DNA of 64,000 nt. Source: Panulirus ornatus (taxonomy: Eukaryota; Arthropoda; Malacostraca; Decapoda; Palinuridae). The DNA lies in NCBI RefSeq assembly GCF_036320965.1, contig NC_092269.1:34345843-34409842 (forward strand), written 5' to 3'. The position numbers and the translations under genes are program-made. Position 1 is the stretch's first letter; every line of letters starts with the position of its first letter. Positions 1 through 11,205 of the stretch are shown piece by piece. The notes under the pieces are model-generated. The model saw only the letters and a list, made by a program, of their open reading frames with translations. It did no database searches and was not told the origin of the DNA.

Positions 1-400
1 CTGCTGCTGCTGGTGAGCCTTGCCAGACAACAGCCACCATCCACCCACAGGCTAGCCACAAGCATGCACACGACACCACACAGAACCATCCAGACACAGA
101 CAAGAGACACACACAGAAACGCGCACATAATGACAGATTCACCACACCCCTCGCAGAAGATGTATCCAAAAATGCTGGTTTTCAGAGAGCGTGTCTACCA
201 AGCCAGGGTGTTCCCGTTCTTGGCGGGCACGTTAGAATACTGACTGGCCTGGAAGCATCACCTCCCCTGCCGAGGAAGCGACCGTACCGTACGTGAGATG
301 AATGTTTCCTCCGTAGCGTCTACTGTCCAGCGAGGGCCGTCTCCCTTCCTTGAAAGACCTCTTCCTTCACTGGACGCTATGCTTCTCCCTGATGGCTGCG

Positions 401-706
401 TTCCGCCACCCTGGGAGAGGAGTTTCCTCCTCGTACAAGTGTCCTGCCACCCTGGGAGAGGCGTTTCCTCCTCGTACAAGTGTTCTGCCACCCTGGGGGA
501 GGCGTTTCCTCCTCGTACAAGTGTCCTGCCACCCTGGGAGAGGCGTTTCCTCCTCGTACAAGTGTTCTGCCACCCTGGGGGAGGTTTTCCCTCCTAGTAT
601 AAGTGTTCTGCCACCCTGAGAGAGGCAATTCCCTTCTAGTGTAAGTGTTCTGCCACCCTGGGAGAGGGTGTCCCCGTATGAGTAGTGTTCTGCCACCCTG
701 GCAAGC
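401..706. repeat. Minisatellite, ~41-bp unit, about 8 copies
   Basis: Each unit starts with a GCCACCCTGG core followed by GTTTCCTCCTCGTACAAG. Starts at 405, 446 and 487 give a 41-bp period. The first four units are nearly identical and the later ones are diverged and shortened. Because 41 is not a multiple of three, open frames on both strands here are repeat by-products. Confidence 0.93.
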
Positions 707-1136
707 TGGTCTGAGAAGGAACATCCGCTCAACGGGAAGAGGTTCCATTGTGTGCCCTACACCTGCAGGTCATATGGCACTTACCGTGCTCTGGGTAGGA
801 TGGGGCGGCCCCGGATACTGGCGTGGGAGTGTGGGCGGCAGAGGCTGGGGGAGTGGGCAAAACTCTCATGGATTACACTGTACATACAGAGGATCATGGC
901 ACAATATCATCATCTTTCATCCACAATGCTCATTCTGTTCCTCCTTGAGTGATGGCGTGCGGTGCACAGAGCGCGTGCTTCCGGGCTATGCGACACCTAC
1001 AGAGGAAGGGGACGTGGCAACAGCTGCGACACAGAAGATACCTACACTCGGTATGTACCGCTCAACCGCACGAAAATAAAGAATAACGAGTTGCGCGAGT
1101 TTCGTGTTGACAGGTGTCAGGTGTGAGTTGGAGAAC

Positions 1137-1138
<2 letters not shown>
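707..1138. other. Mixed-composition unique stretch, nothing recognised
   Basis: Short frames only. I see no splice-bounded exon, RNA gene or repeat. It leads directly into a (TG)n array. Confidence 0.4.

Positions 1139-1205
<67 letters not shown>
1139..1205. repeat. (TG)n microsatellite
   Basis: Pure TG dinucleotide, about 33 copies. Confidence 0.99.
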
Positions 1206-1208
<3 letters not shown>

Positions 1209-1386
1209 GCATCTCAACGGCCTACGATTTCAGAAAAAAAAAAACAAAGACCATGCAGGCGAACTCAACAGCCACTGAAGTACTAGCCCTCTGAGCACCC
1301 GTCCCTAACCCTCCCGAAACCCAGGTGGGTTGTACCGGTAATACACCTCCCTGGTTAGTAGACGCTCATTACCTACCTACCGACCG

Positions 1387-1390
<4 letters not shown>

Positions 1391-1465
<75 letters not shown>
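1391..1465. repeat. (AG)n microsatellite
   Basis: Pure AG, about 37 copies, preceded by a short CGAC tract. Confidence 0.99.
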
Positions 1466-1466
<1 letters not shown>

Positions 1467-1765
1467 GGGTGTGGTGGTGATGACAAGAGACGTGGTCACG
1501 TGGTAACGTGGCGGAGACACGGCGATTCAGAAAGGGGCGTGGGGAAGAGGGTACGTGATGACAGACAGAGGGCACGTGGCACGTCGGGAGCGGCACAGAG
1601 GGGACACAGTGACGGGGGGAAGGCACGTGGTGACGAGAGAGAAGGAACGTGATGAGGAGTGCAGAGGAGGGGTACGTGACCATGTGAGGGAGGGGGGGTC
1701 AGGATGGGTGCTGGACCAACACAAGGACACATACTGGCAACACTGCCGACTGGTGTCCATGGCCA

Positions 1766-2871
1766 GGCCCCTCACCACCACCTCTCCTCACACACTCACC
1801 AGCCACAGGCCCCTCACCACCACCTCTCCTCACACACTCACCAGCCACAGGCCCCTCACCACCACCTCTCCTCACACACTCACCAGCCACAGGCCCCTCA
1901 CCACCACCTCTCCTCACACACTCACCAGCCACAGGCCCCTCACCACCACCTCTCCTCACACACTCACCAGACACAGGCCCCTCACCACCACCTCTCCTCA
2001 CACACTCACCAGCCACAGGCCCTGAGTCACCACCACCTCTCCTCACACACTCACCAGCCACAGGCCCCTCACCACCACCTCTCCTCACACACTCACCAGC
2101 CACAGGCCCCTCACCACCACCTCTCCTCACACACTCACCAGACACAGGCCCCTCACCACCACCTCTCCTCACACACTCACCAGCCACAGGCCCCTCACCA
2201 CCACCTCTCCTCACACACTCACCAGCCACAGGCCCCTCACCATCACCTCTCCTCACACACTCACAAGCCACAGGCCCCTCACCACCACCTCTCCTCACAC
2301 ACTCACCAGCCACAGGCCCCTCACCACCACCTCTCCTCACACACTCACCAGCCACAGGCCCCTCACCACCACCTCTCCTCACACACTCACCAGCCACAGG
2401 CCCCTCACCACCACCTCTCCTCACACACTCACCAGACACAGGCTCTCACCACCACCTCTCCTCACACACTCACCAGACACAGGCCCCTCACCACCACCTC
2501 TCCTCACACACTCACCAGCCACAGGCCCCTCACCACCACCTCTCCTCACACACTCACCAGCCACAGGCCCATCACCACCACCTCTCCTCACACACTCACA
2601 AGCCACAGGCCCCTCACCACCACCTCTCCTCACACACTCACCAGCCACAGGCCCCTCACCACCACCTCTCCTCACACACTCACCAGCCACAGGCCCCTCA
2701 CCACCACCTCTCCTCACACACTCACCAGCCACAGGCCCCTCACCACCACCTCTCCTCACACACTCACCAGCCACAGGCCCCTCACCACCACCTCTCCTCA
2801 CACACTCACCAGCCACAGGCCCCTCACCACCACCTCTCCTCACACACTCACCAGCCACAGGCTCTCACCAC
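1766..2871. repeat. Minisatellite, 42-bp unit, ~26 copies
   Basis: The unit is CCCCTCACCACCACCTCTCC followed by TCACACACTCACCAGCCACAGG. Units starting at 1771 and 1813 fix the period at 42 bp. Most copies are near-identical. Sparse variants are CAGACACAGG for CAGCCACAGG and two length-defective units, near 2021 (CCTGAGTCACC) and 2440 (loss of CCC). As 42 is 14 codons, long frames are open on both strands (421 codons plus, 246 minus) encoding only a 14-residue repeat. I treat these as non-genic. The array decays from 2871 to 2970 into shorter variants. Confidence 0.97.
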
Positions 2872-2969
2872 CACTTCTCACACACTCGCAAGCCAAGAGT
2901 ATTCACCCTCACCTCTCATCACAAGTCACGTGTACTCACCATCACCTCTCACTCACAAGCTACAAGTAA

Positions 2970-3450
2970 TAAGACCCGACGAAAAATAAGCCAGAGACAA
3001 TACCTCACAAGCCATCAACATGAAGTTAAGCCTGGGAAAAAAAAGCCAACGGAAGAAATCCACAGGTAAAAAAATCCACAAGTAAAAAATCCACAAGTAA
3101 AAAATCCACAAGTAAAAAAAGACCAAAAAAGTACCAACAACTTAACAAGCGGCCAACAACCAAGTCACAAGCAAGCAATAACTCACAAAAAAAATAAAAA
3201 TAAAACGGGTTATAGTCTAAAACTACCTGGCAGCTGATCCCAGACTTTCAATATAAGATGTGATTTGTTTTCGTTCATCCTATAATTTCATTATATAATG
3301 CTAACAGATGCCTGGCGGGGCACCTGCCTGCCAGGGGCCTGATCGACAAGATCAGGAGAACAACCTGTCGACGATAAGTCTCACACATGAAAACTGGCCT
3401 CCTATCTGGTCTGAGGGAGAGTCTGATGGATGGAAGAGGTGGCTGGCTGG
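2970..3450. other. A-rich stretch with short direct repeats
   Basis: At 3055-3122 a 17-18 bp unit (ATCCACAAGTAAAAA) repeats four times. The rest is A-rich sequence with no gene signal. Confidence 0.7.
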
Positions 3451-3745
3451 TGGAGGAGCAGTCTGGTCCAGGGGACACTGGTGGAGGAGCAGTCTGGTCC
3501 AGGGGACACTGGTGGAGGAGGGGCCTGGTCCACAAGGGCTGGTGGAAGAGGAGCCTGGTCCACGAGGGCTGGTGGAAGAGGAAGCTCGTCCAAAGGGGCT
3601 GGTGGAAGAGGAAGTTGGTCCAAAGGGGCAGGTGGAAGAGGAAGCTGGTGGAAGAGGGGCCGGTGGAACAGGAAGTTGGTCCAAAGGGGCTGGTGGAGGA
3701 GGAAGCTGATGGAGGAGGGGGCTGGTGGGACGAGAGAGGAGCCCG
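3450..3745. repeat. Degenerate minisatellite, 30-bp unit
   Basis: Units begin GGTGGAAGAGGA at 3541, 3571 and 3601 and run on to GGTCCAAAGGGGCT. About nine copies, with the first two carrying a different middle. 30 bp is ten codons, so repetitive frames are open on both strands. Confidence 0.9.
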
Positions 3746-3849
3746 CTCAGGGGTAATCTGGCTGATCTGCCAATACAATGGGTGGTGGAGGAGGAGGTGC
3801 CTTGATCCATAAACAATATGGAGGAGAAATCGAGTCCATTAAAACCCTG

Positions 3850-3850
<1 letters not shown>

Positions 3851-3901
<51 letters not shown>
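3851..3901. repeat. (TG)n microsatellite
   Basis: Pure TG, about 25 copies. Confidence 0.99.
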
Positions 3902-3903
<2 letters not shown>

Positions 3904-3984
3904 GTCAGCAGCCTCAAACCACTGATGGAGTGCCACCTCGGTGCAGGTGGAGGCTCCCGGAGACGCCAAGTGGGATACAAGTCT

Positions 3985-4265
3985 GGGCTGGGGGAGAGAG
4001 GGTTGGCGAGGGGGAGAGGGTTGGCGAGGGAGAGAGGGTTGGCGAGGGGGGAGGGGTCTCCGGGAGTGGGAAAGGGCTAGTGTGGGGAGAGGGCTGGCAC
4101 GACAGAGGGCTGGTGGGGAAAGTACGGTATATAGCTGTGGGTAAAGAGGAGGGATGGTGTGGGGAATGGTCTTGTATAGGGGAGAGGGCTGGTGTGAGAG
4201 AGGGCTTTCATCTGGGGAGAGGACTGGCTGGGAAGATGGCTAGCGTGGGAGAGGGCTGGTGGGGG
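3985..4265. repeat. Degenerate G-rich repeat, ~18-30 bp period
   Basis: Variants of GGGGAGAGGGTTGGCGAG and GGGAGAGGGCTGGTGTG recur with uneven spacing. This is a decayed purine-rich minisatellite. Confidence 0.7.
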
Positions 4266-4429
4266 CAGGCCAGCCTGCCACTATGTAGATCACGACCGAG
4301 CTGCCAGCCGCTGCCCACTTCTACCCGGCAATTACCTCGACCTCTCCTGTTCAGACAACTAAAAACCTCCAGCTTGACCAGACGCTCCAAGACCAGACCA
4401 GACCAGACGCTCCAAGACTAGACCAGGTG

Positions 4430-4695
4430 ATCAACTGTTACTCGACCAGACACCCTGCGACCATGTCCTACTTGACCAGACACTTTGCGACCAGGTGCTC
4501 CTCGTCTAGACACACTGTGACCAGTTGCTACTCGACCAAGACACCTTGCGACCAGGTGCTCCTCGTCTAGACACCCTGTGACCAGGTGCTACTCGACCAA
4601 GACACCTTGCGACCAGGTGCTCCTCGTCTAGACACACTGTGACCAGGTGCTACTCGACCAAGACACCTTGTGACCAGGTGCTCCTCGACTAACTG
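4430..4695. repeat. Dimeric minisatellite, ~61-bp higher-order unit
   Basis: Two half-units alternate. One reads CCAGGTGCTCCTCGTCTAGA then CACCCTGTGA. The other reads CCAGGTGCTACTCGACCAAG then ACACCTTGCGA. About four dimers. Confidence 0.85.
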
Positions 4696-4886
4696 ATAAC
4701 CAATTCTAGGAACATCACAACAAGAGCCACAACTACAATCTATCCACGAGAACAACCAACCTCACCAATACACCACCACAACAGTACCCAACCTCACCCA
4801 ACCCAACACCAACAACCCCCAAACCCAACCACCCTCACCTAATAACCTGCGTTTGGCATTATCTTGCCCGTGTCCATAATCCCCTC

Positions 4887-4887
<1 letters not shown>

Positions 4888-4932
<45 letters not shown>
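4888..4932. repeat. (TG)n at a LINE B 3' end
   Basis: Pure TG, directly abutting the LINE B 3' fragment that follows. Read on the minus strand it is a (CA)n tail. Confidence 0.98.
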
Positions 4933-4936
<4 letters not shown>

Positions 4937-5300
4937 CCCTACTTGTAATCCGTACAGGGAGGGAGTTCTACGCTCATGGAGCCCCGTCTCTTGAACTTTC
5001 TCTACCATAATACAAGCTTTTTAAACTTCTGTATGCTCTCCAATACCACCACAGACTTGGTTCATTCCATTCATCCCTGACTCTTGTACTATAAGATCAA
5101 TTCTTCCTTTATTTCTTTACTCAGCGTTTTGCCCTCCGTTACGTCTTGTGGTTGTTATATGCTGGTATATGCTGTTCTCTGTCTCCGTCAGCTACCTGGT
5201 TTAAAAACCTCTAGCATGTATGATCAGGTCGTCCCTCACTCTTCTCTCTTCCGTGATACGTAAATTTAAAGCCACTAACGCTTTCCTCATGACTAAACTC
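4933..5300 (-). mobile_element. LINE B (CR1/Jockey-like) 3' fragment, degenerate
   Basis: On the minus strand this carries the last part of the RT-protein tail and the 3' untranslated end. Hallmarks shared with 10814, 11810, 30960 and 35226 are, on the plus strand, GGGAGGGAGTTCTACGCTC, GCCCCGTCTCTTGAAC and CTTCTGTATGCTCTCC. The coding part is broken by stops, but phrases such as EWN and a KFLNRF-like segment remain recognisable. The family assignment rests on matches between copies in this window. Confidence 0.75.
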
Positions 5301-5366
5301 TTATCTCTTTAGGTCCGCTGAGACGGCACGGACCACTGAGGCCCTAGTCAGGGACGTCTCATGAAG

Positions 5367-5370
<4 letters not shown>

Positions 5371-5450
<80 letters not shown>
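5371..5450. repeat. Compound (TC)n-(TA)n microsatellite
   Basis: (TC) from 5371 to 5402, then (TA) from 5403 to 5450. Confidence 0.98.
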
Positions 5451-5451
<1 letters not shown>

Positions 5452-5876
5452 CGTCAATGGGACAGCCTTGAGGAGGGCCTCAGTGGCCCGTGCTGTCTCA
5501 GCTAAACTAGAAGAACAAATCAAAAGTTTCTCTGCTGTTCCTCTTTTCTTCACCTTACGCAGTCGTCTCTTCGCACCTTTCAAATGCTAGCTGGTTGGGG
5601 TACCGACCCAGCCACCTGAATTCCTTTTAAACCTCAGACGTCTTTTCTTAATCTACTCCCGTTTCGCCCATCGCTCCGTGCTCCACGTTAAAAGCACCCA
5701 TGTTCCCACCTCTCCCTTGCATGATGTTACAGGACCTTCCCTCCACAACGCCTTAGTCTCTGGCAACCACAGAAATAACGTGAGTTCTGTATAATTTCCA
5801 CCATCATATCTACTCTCAGCCAGGTATCACCGTTGCTCTATTTTCTCTTCGTGTCCAAAGTTACCATATAATGAAA

Positions 5877-5879
<3 letters not shown>
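5451..5879. other. Unique stretch, no gene recognised
   Basis: Mixed, mildly AT-rich sequence with no frame of interest. Confidence 0.4.

Positions 5880-5929
<50 letters not shown>
5880..5929. repeat. (TG)n microsatellite
   Basis: Pure TG, about 25 copies. Confidence 0.99.
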
Positions 5930-5930
<1 letters not shown>

Positions 5931-5934
5931 GTGT

Positions 5935-6720
5935 ATCCCTGGCCGGCCGCCGCTGTGGTTGTCCCGTGTCGTCCCGACCCAATGGCCGACCCCCATATAC
6001 CGTGGGAACGTCGGGGCCAGCCCGGTACCCCCGTAGGGCACAGGGGGTACCGACTCCTCACCATAGACAGGCAGGAGGACCCCACCACCACTGCTTTACC
6101 CTCCGCCAGGCGAGAACAACGTCAACGCCCACGCCTCCCAGACCCTCCTGCACCCTAAGGTTATTACTCACACCAAGCCACGGACCAGCACCTGCGCCCC
6201 AGCCTCTTAGACGGCATCTCACGCCGCCCAACAAGGGCGTAGCACTTTACTCCTCCTACCCTCCCGGAAATCTCCTTAGGCCAGAGACCCGGGAGACATG
6301 ACGGGACGGAGGCAAGCCCCTCCTACGCGAGGGGCAAGAGCGGCGCGGCGCGGGCCATGAGCGAGCGGGGATGGCGCCATATCATCTGCCTTCTTCTTGA
6401 CGCCCATATCTCCCGGCCCGACCTCAACCCCCCGAGCCACCATATAAGGGATCATCCAGCCCCTCTCTCCCAAGGCCCATATATGCAGCGAGGGGGTTTT
6501 TATGATCCCTACATCATCCTCAACACCTGGAGAAGGAGGGCGTTCGAAGGATCTCTCTCTATTTTTTTTTCTCCCGGGTGCTGGCTGTTTGACGATGATG
6601 GCTTTTAACGACCCCTGAGCAGATGAGTGGCCCCCCTCCCCCCCAATCCCCCCATTCACCACCCTCCCTCTCGCAAAGGGGGAGAGGTGGTCAACCTGTA
6701 TGTAATTACTTCCCATGTGA
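5935..6720. other. GC- and CpG-rich unique block
   Basis: CpG-rich around 6290-6375 (GCGGCGCGGCGCGGG). A minus frame of 146 codons is open across 6276-6716, but I recognise nothing in its translation and it has no splice or start context that stands out. CCATAT words recur at about 5993, 6378, 6404, 6440 and 6478. Possibly a gene-proximal region. No product can be named. Confidence 0.3.
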
Positions 6721-6795
6721 GAATCGAGTGAAAATCTCTCACAGCTTTTGACACGCCTGGTGATATCAGGTATCCATTATGCAACATCTCTACAT

Positions 6796-6797
<2 letters not shown>

Positions 6798-6844
<47 letters not shown>
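6798..6844. repeat. (TG)n microsatellite
   Basis: Pure TG, about 23 copies. Confidence 0.99.
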
Positions 6845-6846
<2 letters not shown>

Positions 6847-7602
6847 CTGTGTATCCCGTTCGTTCATTAGCTCGCGTCTTTTGTTAATCGTCCACCTCAT
6901 CATTACGGCACGTCCTCCGGTGCAGTATGAAGTTACGCATCATACATCAAACGCTGCTCAATTACCTTCACAACCTCCAGCTTGGACATGTCTTGTGGTT
7001 CAGACTGGCGGACACACCGCGCGGGTATATCCTTTCTGATATAAAGATTAGGGGGAAACGAGGCGACGTACCTCACTCTCTCGTTCGCCCCCACCATCGC
7101 AGCTACTACACTCGCACACACTACCAGACCCGAAACATCCACACACACACACACGCGCACATGTTTACCCACACATTATACCCCATCAAACCTGGTGAAA
7201 ATTAGCATTATCACGGTGAATACATATTGGAAATTCCTTAAAGGATAAATAATCATCTCATGAGATAGTAAGGGGGGGTTTGGTGGTGGTGGTGGTGGGG
7301 AGGGGTGTGTGTGTGTGGGGGGGAAATTACTATCGATACCCAACGTATATTCGGGCAAGCTTTAATCACAACAAGACTCACACAACTTGGGCCCTGAAAT
7401 TATCCTTCTTGCCTCTCAAACCGTCCTTATAAATCAGGCTCCCAGGTCTCCTAAGTCAAACAACTCGCTGCGGGAGGGAACCCCCTCTTCCAAGCAGCAT
7501 CAGCCCGACACAACCCAATCATTAACCTCGTATAAGACACGGACATAAACCATCGGCACTACTTATATAAATATTCGGCTACTCTCCACTCAAAAGTAAA
7601 AA

Positions 7603-7603
<1 letters not shown>
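6845..7603. other. Unique stretch with a G-rich tract
   Basis: A short (CA)n lies at about 7140. A G-rich tract at 7268-7325 (GGT and GGGG runs) is the only notable structure. No gene seen. Confidence 0.4.

Positions 7604-7674
<71 letters not shown>
7604..7674. repeat. (AT)n flanking the SINE A 5' end
   Basis: About 35 AT copies ending exactly where SINE A begins (CCCTGGGGATAG). Confidence 0.98.
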
Positions 7675-7678
<4 letters not shown>

Positions 7679-7916
7679 GGGGATAGGGGAGAAAGAATAC
7701 TTCCCACGTATTCCCTGCGTGTCGTAGAAGGCGACTAAAAGGGGAGGGAGCGGGGGGCTGGAAATCCTCCCCTCTTGTTTTTTTTTTTTTTTTAATTTTC
7801 CAAATGAAGGAACAGAGAAGGGGGCCAGGTGAGGATATTCCCTCACAGGCCCAGTCCTCTGTTTTTAACGCTACCTTGCTAAAGCGGGAAATGGCGAATA
7901 GTTTGAAAGAGAAATT
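7672..7916 (+). mobile_element. SINE A, apparently full length
   Basis: A short non-coding element running from CCCTGGGGATAGGGGAGAAA through GTAGAAGGCGACTAAAAGGG, a T-rich middle at 7779-7797 and GGGGGCCAGGTGAGGATATT to a 3' end with CGCTACCTTGCTAAAGCGGG, then an A-rich run and (TA)n. A second copy of the middle is at 20171-20234 and a head-like piece at 61976. The 3' end matches the reverse complement of the LINE A terminus at 32290 and 32705 (CGCTACCTCGCTAACGCGGG). I see no clear Pol III boxes. I recall similar sequence as a common decapod repeat, which I cannot verify here. Confidence 0.8.
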
Positions 7917-7920
7917 TATA

Positions 7921-7977
<57 letters not shown>
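7917..7977. repeat. (TA)n at the SINE A 3' end
   Basis: About 30 TA copies following the A-rich tail of the element. Confidence 0.98.
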
Positions 7978-7986
<9 letters not shown>

Positions 7987-8287
7987 TTGCATGAATACTG
8001 GATAAGCACCGAGAAATTTGTATGAATCCTGGGGAAGCCATTCATAATGACCGGGTTTTCCCAAGCGACTTGGCTGCCTGCACGAAGGGGCACGATGTGG
8101 GATAATGAGGACAAGACGCGGGACGACGGGACACGCTGTGGGATACTGGGACATGCTTAGGGGGACGCAGGGGTGAAGTGACCAGTCGATGGTGCATGGG
8201 GGTCTTAAGGGTGTCACGATGGTCAAAGACTACCAGGGGCAAAAAGGGGAGGGAATGCTGGAGTGAGGCTCAGTGGGAGAAATCGTA

Positions 8288-8288
8288 C

Positions 8289-8342
<54 letters not shown>
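8288..8342. repeat. (TG)n microsatellite
   Basis: Pure TG, about 27 copies. Confidence 0.99.
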
Positions 8343-8345
<3 letters not shown>

Positions 8346-8581
8346 GTGGGGGTTCGTATGATGGTGGGAGGAGATGGGAGAGGCGATGATACGGACTGCT
8401 ATGTCATTGCCAGCCCCTCAAACCCATAAAAAAAAAAAAAAAGAGTTAACCATACGAACTCCCCTACCTTCTAATTTTGCTCGACAGTTCATACCTTTCT
8501 TGTGAGAGAAATTCTCACATTCCGGTAGAGCACTGGGGTTCACTGTCCAGTATTACCTTCCCATTCCAGAGTGGCGACCGA

Positions 8582-8584
<3 letters not shown>

Positions 8585-8653
<69 letters not shown>
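8585..8653. repeat. (TA)n microsatellite
   Basis: Pure TA, about 34 copies. Confidence 0.99.
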
Positions 8654-8654
<1 letters not shown>

Positions 8655-8739
8655 TTGTTATGTGCCCGGGGGAAATCTCACATACACAGGCAGATACCTA
8701 CCCTCGGGGCATCACCACGACCCATTAACTTTAAAGAAC

Positions 8740-9240
8740 CCCCAATTGGTATTAATAATTACAGGCATCTGCAAGTCTTAAACAATGGGGAAATATATCC
8801 TAAGTCTCATCGATAAGCCGTGCTTACTATAATCTTTTGGGCTGGGGTCATACATTGGAGTGGCTGATCATGGGCTTGAACATCATCTAAATAACTTGAA
8901 ATTGCTCCCATAATACCAGCATGGACAATATACCTCTACATCAAGGACGCACTGGGCTATATAATCATCAAGCCCTCGCTAATTAATTGGTATTACTAAT
9001 CACTATTATCTTGATGTCTTAAACAATTCAGCCACGGGCCCCCAAAAATAGCTTGTGGACGAGCAGCAGCAGCACAGCGCGACCTGACGTGCCATCACCC
9101 AGGCCTTGCAAATTAAATGCCATTACAGAGGACGGTAATCTGGCCGTCTTAAACCACTGTGAATGGTTCCAAAATACCTGTATAGCCATAATGGCCGGGG
9201 GTGAATGAGAAGGCATCAGCCCGGGTAATGGACGCTTCAG
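8740..9240. repeat. Diverged tandem duplication, ~131-bp unit
   Basis: Related blocks start at about 8743, 8984 and 9114. Each has an AATTGGTATTA-like word followed some 25 bp later by GTCTTAAAC. The second half of the first block (AATTGCTCCCATAATACC, 8898) resembles that of the last (AATGGTTCCAAAATACC, 9162). The last two blocks are about 131 bp apart. Old and non-coding as far as I can see. Confidence 0.5.
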
Positions 9241-9327
9241 GACGAATCCAACGGCCACCACATCCTGCACTGCCTTCTATCAGACACCACTTGGAACGAC
9301 CACTAATGCATATACATATACATGCAT

Positions 9328-9334
<7 letters not shown>

Positions 9335-9406
<72 letters not shown>
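9335..9406. repeat. (TA)n with CATA-rich leader
   Basis: Pure TA from about 9335, preceded by interrupted CATATACATA repeats from 9308. Confidence 0.98.
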
Positions 9407-9408
<2 letters not shown>

Positions 9409-9637
9409 CAGTGTAAGTGACGACGCCTGATCCCCAGCCCGAACGGACCTCCTGGAAATCGAGCAAGCACATTTGCATCGGCCTGCCCACAGCAGGCATG
9501 AGGAACACGCGGGAGAACGTCTCAGTGACCATTCTTGCTTCCATCCTCAACCACATCCTCCCTCATACTCTGGACCCACGAAAACACATGGCCACTCCCG
9601 TGTGAATTATGCATGCACGAGACGAGCCTCGCGTCTG

Positions 9638-9678
9638 TGTGTTTGCTAGTCGATAAATTGGGTACCTGCCTACGGCTA

Positions 9679-9680
<2 letters not shown>
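9638..9680 (+). mobile_element. SINE B body fragment
   Basis: GTCGATAAATTGGGTACCTG followed by CCTACGGCTAGG resembles the body between tRNA head and microsatellite in the copies at 41250 and 58330. The (AT)n array begins immediately after GGCTAGG, where the copy at 41250 has (TG)n after GGCTAG. Confidence 0.55.

Positions 9681-9761
<81 letters not shown>
9681..9761. repeat. (AT)n microsatellite
   Basis: About 40 AT copies next to the SINE B body fragment. Confidence 0.98.
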
Positions 9762-9764
<3 letters not shown>

Positions 9765-9884
9765 CTTCTTTCATATTTATTCCAGGTTTTCCGAGTAGCG
9801 AGGGAGTGCTAGTAAGGCACGAAGAATAACCTCAAGCTGTCAAATACAATGCATCGACACCGAAGCCAGCTATCCAAAGCCAAG

Positions 9885-10364
<480 letters not shown>

Positions 10365-10366
10365 TA

Positions 10367-10410
10367 CTTAATCGCTGTTTCACACGTCAGCGAGGTAGCG
10401 CCAGGAATTT
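10367..10410 (-). mobile_element. LINE A 3'-terminal tip
   Basis: ATCGCTGTTTCACACGTCAG then CGAGGTAGCGCCAGG is a diverged match to the terminus at 32290 and 32705 (GTCGCTGTCTCCCGCGTTAG, CGAGGTAGCGCAAGG). Confidence 0.65.
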
Positions 10411-10765
10411 GTGTACTTCTTGACCGTTTGAATCATTCATTTCAATATCTCAACTGAAGAATTTCCTCATACTTTTCCTCCATTCTTACTTTCCTATTAT
10501 GCCCTTGAGCACGTCAGTACGACCCATGAGCACGACCCACCCCCGCACCCCTCGAGGGTCGTGCCGTCGTGTTCCGATGGACACGTGCACACTGCCAAAT
10601 TGCTTAATAGTCTGCAAGGTCATACTCCCGTCTCCCCGCTTCCCATGCTCTTCCAACGTGGGCAGACCCATAGCTGGTAACCCCCTCATTGAGAACCGTT
10701 TTCTTTATCTCCCGTACAATCGAAGGATGATGCCCTCCGGTACACCTTCTCTACGAGATCTATTT

Positions 10766-10767
<2 letters not shown>

Positions 10768-10804
<37 letters not shown>

Positions 10805-10813
10805 TGTGTGTGT
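10768..10813. repeat. (TG)n at a LINE B 3' end
   Basis: TG array with one GAG interruption, directly abutting LINE B sequence. Confidence 0.97.
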
Positions 10814-10975
10814 TATTACCTGTCAGTCGTGCTCGGGGAGGGAGTTCAGCACCCATGGCGCCCCACTCGTGAACATTACCATATAGAAAACATATTGAAA
10901 CTTCTGTCTGCTGTCCACATTCACCAATCTCACAGTCCACCCATCTTTCGAGAACCGTTCACCGACGACAGCGGA
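10814..10975 (-). mobile_element. LINE B 3' end fragment
   Basis: TTATTACCTGTCAG, GGGGAGGGAGTTCAGCACCC and AAACTTCTGTCTGCTGTCC align with the 3' ends at 4933 and 11810. Non-coding. Confidence 0.7.
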
Positions 10976-11026
10976 AAATGAAATCTACGGTGCTTAAATA
11001 TAAGGCCTCTATGTAACAACGGCGAG

Positions 11027-11029
<3 letters not shown>

Positions 11030-11071
<42 letters not shown>

Positions 11072-11205
11072 GGAGAAACGCATAGGTCTAGCAGAGACGC
11101 TCTACCGGAGGCCATCATTGATTGTGCCGGAGATAAAGAAAATGGGTTACAGCCCCAGGTTATCACACACGGATTTCTTCCACACACACACACACACACA
11201 CACAC
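11030..11205. repeat. Two (CA)n microsatellites
   Basis: (AC)n at 11030-11069 and (CA)n at 11181-11205, separated by about 110 bp. Confidence 0.97.

Noticed and set aside
1704..2969. Long plus frame of 421 codons and minus frame of 246 codons
   Set aside because: Both are translations of a 42-bp tandem repeat. No start context or splice structure, and two frame-breaking units.
6440..6449. CCATATAAGG, an exact CArG (SRF) box
   Set aside because: About four such 10-mers are expected by chance in 64 kb, and no promoter or gene context supports it.
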